Source: Thermodesulfobacteriota bacterium (GTDB lineage: Bacteria > Desulfobacterota_D > UBA1144 > Nemesobacterales > CSP1-2). From it: 56,743 nt of DNA. The notes under the pieces were generated by a model. The model ran no database searches. It saw only the letters and a program-made list of their open reading frames with translations, and was not told the origin of the DNA. The position numbers were made by a program, and so were the translations under genes. The stretch's first letter is position 1. Every line of letters starts with the position of its first letter. Shown here one piece after another: positions 54,556 through 56,743 of this stretch. The stretch spans positions 1 through 56,743 of the forward strand of contig DATMAT010000077.1 of assembly GCA_035559815.1 (NCBI GenBank), written 5' to 3'.

Positions 54556-55272
54556 CTACTTCTCGGACCTTTTAGCTAACCAGCTACAAACCCTGGGCCA
54601 CAGTTCTTTCAAAGACTTGCTACTTACCGATAGTCCAATGTGTCCTGTCGGAAAAACTAAGGTCTCTTTGTCTTTACTGGATATCAATTTCTCAAGAACT
54701 GTGCTGGTGGCAGGGGGGACTAGATGGTCATTTTCAGCAACGAGGTTTAATACCGGGCATTTTATTTTTTTTAAGCTGACGCCCTTGTTGTTGATTTTAA
54801 GCTTGTTTTTTACGAGCAAATTTTCCTGGTAGCAATACTTTATAAATTCTCTAAGAACCTCTCCGGCAACCGGTATATTATCGTTAAGCCACTTCTCCAT
54901 AGCCAGGAAATTTTCGACGACGTTCTTATCGTCGAGCTTTTCGTAGAAATTCACATACTTTGTGATGAGGTTCTGAACCGGCTTGAGAAATATAAAAACG
55001 GCCTGTAAAAATTCCGGAGGTGCATTGCCATAAGCTTCTACGAATCTATCCACATTAAAATACGATTTATCTCCCCACAGGTTTAAGAGACCTTCAGTTG
55101 AAGCTTTGAAATCAATGCCGGTAGTCATAAGAACTAGGTTCTTTACATCTTCAGGATAAAGAGCTGTGTACATCACGGACATCGTCCCGCCCATACAATA
55201 TCCAAGTATGTTTACTTTATCCGAGCCGGAGATTCTTTTTACCTTATCTACAACATTTTTTATATACCGGTT
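54556..55272 (-). pseudogene. phaC: Truncated PHA synthase (class III phaC-like), 3' part only
   Basis: The frame opens after a TGA at 55273-55275 and includes KVNILGYCMGGTMSVMY, in which the lipase-like box GxCxGG keeps its nucleophile Cys. It continues through YPEDVKNLVLMTTGIDF, CPVLNLVAENDHLVPP (Asp) and FPTGHIGLSVS (His), so the catalytic triad is intact. About the first third of the enzyme, roughly 120 residues expected upstream of GYCMGG, is missing. The ATG at 55194 lies after the Cys. It would polymerise hydroxyacyl-CoA, but in this form it is almost certainly inactive. The break at about 55275 adjoins CAGTACTGTCCGG, which may be an element end. Confidence 0.8.
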
Positions 55273-55275
55273 TCA

Positions 55276-56143
55276 GTACTGTCCGGTTAAAATAAGAGCA
55301 ACTGTAAATCAGGCTCCCTGGCTTTATAGCAATTGTAGTGAGTACAACTAAGCAGGTCAATAAGACTAATCCTCTCAAACACGGTTTCTTTTAACATGAC
55401 GGCGAACTCAGACAAAGACCGGGTAGACTCTTATCATGTGGGTGATATTCATAACATTAGCTTTCGGAAAAGGGATTGCTTCGGTTGCGGAATTTATCTG
55501 TCGCTAACGATGCCGACATGCTTTCCCCATTACAAGGAGCTGTTTAAATCCCTTGGTTTGTAATATCCGGAAGCCTGTTTTTGCTCCGGTATCGGGAGGC
55601 ACAACCGATGGGTTACGGGTCATATATACATTCACAGGTTGAGTTGGGTAGTAGGGTTTTTAGCTTTTATCTTTGGAGGCTCGTTAGCTTTTTTCTGTGT
55701 TTGTTTTCTTAACCTTTTCATCTGTATATTCTTTCATCTTTAATTTTTGCAAGCATTCAGTTGATAAGAACGGTTATGAAAACTGGTCTTATTATCCATG
55801 AGCTTGATTGTATCACAAATTAAGAGTTTGGTTAAATAAACCGCTTCAGCTACTGATTTTAAGAAAGCTCAATGTCCTTTATTTATCCTGGTTGAGGTTA
55901 CCCATCAATATGAGGTATGATAAAACCAAGGAAAACATGATTTCCCAAGTTGACGAAAGCAAATATATAAGCACATTTCTATATGCAAAAACTCAAATTT
56001 CTCTTTGGTATATTGCTGGAGTTTATTCTAAGCGTAACAAGTAAAAGTAAGGTTATACCTAAAATGCTTTACTAAGGCCCGAGATGAACTTGCTCAAGAG
56101 AAAGCCAAAATGGGGGATTTTTCAATAGGTGTGTAAAAATCAT
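55276..56143. other. Gene-poor, AT-rich decayed region
   Basis: These 868 bases have no convincing gene. They include a piece similar to 28880-28907 (GGGATTGCTTCGGT near 55473) and an AT-rich stretch at 55670-56050 with a 78-codon frame that lacks any start signal. The right end (56130-56143) carries GTGTAAAAATC just before the transposase, a candidate element end. Confidence 0.55.
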
Positions 56144-56743
56144 TCAGGCGGCCTTCCTTTTTTGCTTTACTTTTACTTCTTCTACCATTATCCCATTAAC
56201 AAATCTCTTCCCTGCATAAACTTCCGGTAACAACCAGTATCCCCGGAGTGCATAAAAGTTCTTCTCTGCTACACAAAGAAGCTTCCATATCATCGCCGTG
56301 GCGTTCTCTACTCTCTTGAACCTCTTGGCTGCATCGGTCCTTAGTCTTATTGAACCAAAAGGTGATTCCACAACATTGGTTGTCCTTATATGCACCCAAT
56401 GCTCCTTGGGATAGGAATAAAACGTCACCATCCGCTCCCAGTCACTAAGAAGCTTCTCTACCGCCTTCGGATATTCTCTCTTATATCGGTTAATAAATTC
56501 ATCCCTTAAACCCTCGCATTCCTCCCTGCTCTCCGCATAGGGAATTCTCTTAATATACTCTCCTGCCTCGTTCCTCACCCTCCGGGGCATAGCATCAAGA
56601 ACATTAGTAATCTTATGGTTCCAGCACCTCTGCTCATCCCCATGTGGATGCACCTCCCCCAATGCCGACCATATCCCCAGATTCCCATCCGCTATGGTCA
56701 ATCTCCCCAGTTTTAACCCCCGTCTCCTCGGATCCCGTAATAT
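56144..56743 (-). mobile_element. IS256-family (MULE-type) transposase, C-terminal part (truncated by window edge)
   Basis: The frame is open to the last base of the window. The visible 200 residues carry IS256-type marks: LTIADGNLGIWSALGEVHPH, EQRCWNHKITNVLDAMPRRV (the family's QRCWVHK with NVL), IRTTNVVESPFGSIRLRTDA and KRFKRVENATAMIWKLL. The DDE glutamate probably lies in NVVES. The C-terminal end KVKQKRKAA and the downstream non-coding edge near 56130-56143 fit the right end of an insertion sequence. The catalytic Asp residues are mostly off-window; one may be in TIADGN. Confidence 0.85.

Noticed and set aside
55808-56044. 78-codon frame in the AT-rich gap
   Set aside because: TTG start, no ribosome site, no recognisable motif, next to decayed sequence.

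Overview
The window looks like chromosomal DNA from a didermic (Gram-negative type), respiring, heterotrophic bacterium with a mid-40s GC content by eye. The supporting genes are LolA, an OmpA-like lipoprotein, a Bbp2-type porin, several lipoproteins, complex I subunits NuoABCD, a glyoxylate-shunt enzyme, ClpS/ClpA, FtsK with four membrane segments, and a PHA synthase remnant. Pairings such as ftsK-lolA, glyA-nrdR, clpS-clpA and miaB-BFN nuclease are typical of Proteobacteria and Desulfobacterota-like lineages. I cannot fix the phylum from the sequence; an uncultivated delta-proteobacteria-like lineage is an inference.

Layout. 1-3.8 kb: a sugar/cyclitol-type catabolic cluster (Gfo/Idh/MocA dehydrogenase, frameshifted sugar-phosphate isomerase, SMP-30 lactonase, AGE-family epimerase). 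4.3-8.6 kb: one 1415-residue protein fusing malate synthase (N-terminal) to a full-length ICL2-type isocitrate lyase (C-terminal), so both glyoxylate-shunt reactions sit on one chain. 8.8-14 kb: accessory genes (mini-zincin, coiled-coil repeat protein, lipase-maturation-factor-like membrane protein, GT1 glycosyltransferase, AT-rich membrane protein) mixed with interspersed repeats. 14.4-17.3 kb: ftsK-lolA. 17.5-20 kb: nuoABCD on the minus strand, divergent from a sirtuin. 21-27 kb: a minus-strand run of alkaline-phosphatase-superfamily membrane protein, glyA, nrdR, tatD-type DNase and pdxA. 27-32 kb: envelope and signalling genes, including an OmpA-like lipoprotein pair, an XRE regulator/membrane sensor/lipoprotein cassette, and PilZ and GAF-like proteins. 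32.4 kb: tRNA-Phe. 32.7-36.5 kb: porin and ammonium transporter with a clear sigma-54 promoter, plus an orphan copy of the Amt C-terminal tail. 36.5-43 kb: MFS transporter, miaB, BFN nuclease, and a PspA-VWA operon. 43-48 kb: small hypothetical genes, a NADAR protein, a frameshifted DUF1292 protein and a FemAB-like acetyltransferase. 48.5-54 kb: clpS-clpA, dienelactone hydrolase lipoprotein, TerC, trxB. 54.5-56.7 kb: a decayed end with a truncated phaC and an IS256-type transposase that runs off the window.

The strongest candidate for something new is the malate synthase-ICL2 fusion. Its domain order is the one reported for the Euglena bifunctional glyoxylate enzyme and the reverse of the nematode one, and it keeps the ICL2 C-terminal domain, which in Mycobacterium tuberculosis ICL2 responds to acetyl-CoA. 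Secondary observations are the sigma-54-controlled ammonium transporter with an orphan tail gene, the XRE/sensor/lipoprotein cassette, promoters placed so close to start codons that the mRNAs look leaderless, and several families of intergenic palindromic repeats, including a perfect 63-bp inverted pair around the 9.3-12 kb segment. Four genes in the window are broken (isomerase, DUF1292 protein, amt tail, phaC).
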